From the NCBI GenBank assembly GCA_016124195.1, contig WGOE01000006.1, forward strand, positions 124,001-188,000: 64,000 bases of DNA, given 5' to 3'. This document shows, one piece after another, positions 63,434 to 64,000 of the stretch. Position 1 is the first letter of the stretch. Every line of letters begins with the position of its first letter. The notes beneath the pieces are model-generated. The model had not been told where the DNA came from, searched no databases, and saw nothing but the letters and a program-made list of their open reading frames with translations. The stretch comes from a bacterium. GTDB lineage: Bacteria > Pseudomonadota > Alphaproteobacteria > Rhodobacterales > Rhodobacteraceae. The position numbers were made by a program, and so were the translations under genes.

Positions 63434-64000
63434 TCAGGTCAGGACAAAATCTGCGAGCAGCTTGAGGTTGAGCGCCACGATGACGGTGGCGACCAGCCAG
63501 GACAGCGCCCCGAGCCAGCGCGGGGCGGCCAGATCGCCCAGCCTGCCGCGCGAGGTGGTAAAGACCACCAGCGGGATCACCGCGAAGGACAGCTGCAGGC
63601 TCAGGACAACCTGGGTCAGGATCAAAAGCCGCCCGGTGCCCTCGGCGCCGTACAGGATCGTCACGCCGGCCGCGGGCAGGATGGCAATGCCGCGCGTGAT
63701 CAGCCGGCGCAGCCAGGGTTGCAGGCGGATCTGGAGGAAGCCCTCCATCACGGCCTGGCCTGCAAGGGTGGCGGTGACGGTGGAATTCAGCCCGCAGGCC
63801 AGCAGTGCCACTGCAAAGAGCATCGGCGCCACGCCCGCACCCAACAGGGGGCCCAGCAGTCGGTGCGCATCGCTGAGGTCTGACACGTCGGTCTGCCCGC
63901 TCAGGTGAAACGAGGCCGCGGCCAGGATCAGGATTGCAGCATTGATCGACAGGGCGAAAGTCAGCGCCATCGTCGAATCGATGGTGGCAAAGCGCAGCGC
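63434..64000 (-). CDS. mntH: NRAMP-family divalent metal transporter (MntH-like), C-terminal part
   Basis: The frame runs off the right edge, so the N-terminal half including the DPGN motif is missing. About 188 residues with several transmembrane helices are seen. [47 protein letters not shown] and [19 protein letters not shown] match the second half of NRAMP/MntH proton-coupled Mn2+/Fe2+ importers. The gene symbol is by family. Confidence 0.85.
   Translation of the reverse strand, partial: ALRFATIDSTMALTFALSINAAILILAAASFHLSGQTDVSDLSDAHRLLGPLLGAGVAPMLFAVALLACGLNSTVTATLAGQAVMEGFLQIRLQPWLRRLITRGIAILPAAGVTILYGAEGTGRLLILTQVVLSLQLSFAVIPLVVFTTSRGRLGDLAAPRWLGALSWLVATVIVALNLKLLADFVLT

Overview
The window is GC-rich, densely coded chromosome from an alphaproteobacterium, most probably Rhodobacterales (Rhodobacter/Gemmobacter/Paracoccus-like). 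The evidence is a bioM-bioN-bioY biotin transporter in the Rhodobacter order, putA divergent from an Lrp-type putR, a choline locus (choXWV, betI, betA), an mraZ-led dcw cluster whose leader looks like the UpsM sRNA of Rhodobacter sphaeroides, and a DUF1127 gene followed by CCUCCUCCC hairpins as in the ccaF1-ccsR locus of that species. No rRNA, tRNA, CRISPR array or intact mobile element was seen.

Layout. 1-2.7 kb: sugar catabolism (a partial Gfo/Idh/MocA dehydrogenase and a TIM-barrel isomerase/epimerase) and transaldolase. 3-9.9 kb: putR/putA, a GFA-family protein, a rhomboid protease, an inositol-monophosphatase-family enzyme and a small unknown protein. 10-16.6 kb: an ABC-F ATPase, metR divergent from metF with a perfect MetR box between them, aroQ, then an acyl-CoA ligase/thiolase pair that converges on bioMNY (16.6-18.5 kb). 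18.6-24 kb: gabT, dprA, topA. 24-29.3 kb: choline uptake and oxidation under a probable BetI operator. 29.3-31.5 kb: small proteins, including a signal-peptide protein and a lipoprotein. 31.6-32.5 kb: an expanded array of twelve hairpins, which resolves into six CcsR-like sRNA units, downstream of a ccaF1-like gene. 32.7-42.4 kb: mrp, then an UpsM-like leader and mraZ-rsmH-ftsL-ftsI-murE-murF-mraY.

42.4-51.1 kb is an accessory block with visibly lower GC. The dcw order stops after mraY, where murD would be expected. The block holds a GDP-L-fucose synthase, two very large paralogous glycosyltransferases (a GT2-like domain fused to a GLGNR-type fucosyltransferase-like domain, one of them broken by a single in-frame TGA), an unknown protein, and a decayed IS5-family element at the far edge. 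51.1-64 kb returns to housekeeping genes: pyrG, secG, a VOC protein, a ChaC-like cyclotransferase, purA, DUF2842, a very long disordered Ala/Pro/Glu-rich protein, thiamine pyrophosphokinase, an EamA permease, sdaA, a GST, an EF-hand protein and a partial NRAMP transporter.

The most notable region is 31.6-34.6 kb, where two sRNA systems described in R. sphaeroides lie side by side. The CcsR array appears larger than the four-copy R. sphaeroides array (six two-hairpin units) and shows a roughly 197-bp higher-order tandem duplication. G.U wobbles that exist only in the minus-strand RNA indicate which strand is transcribed.
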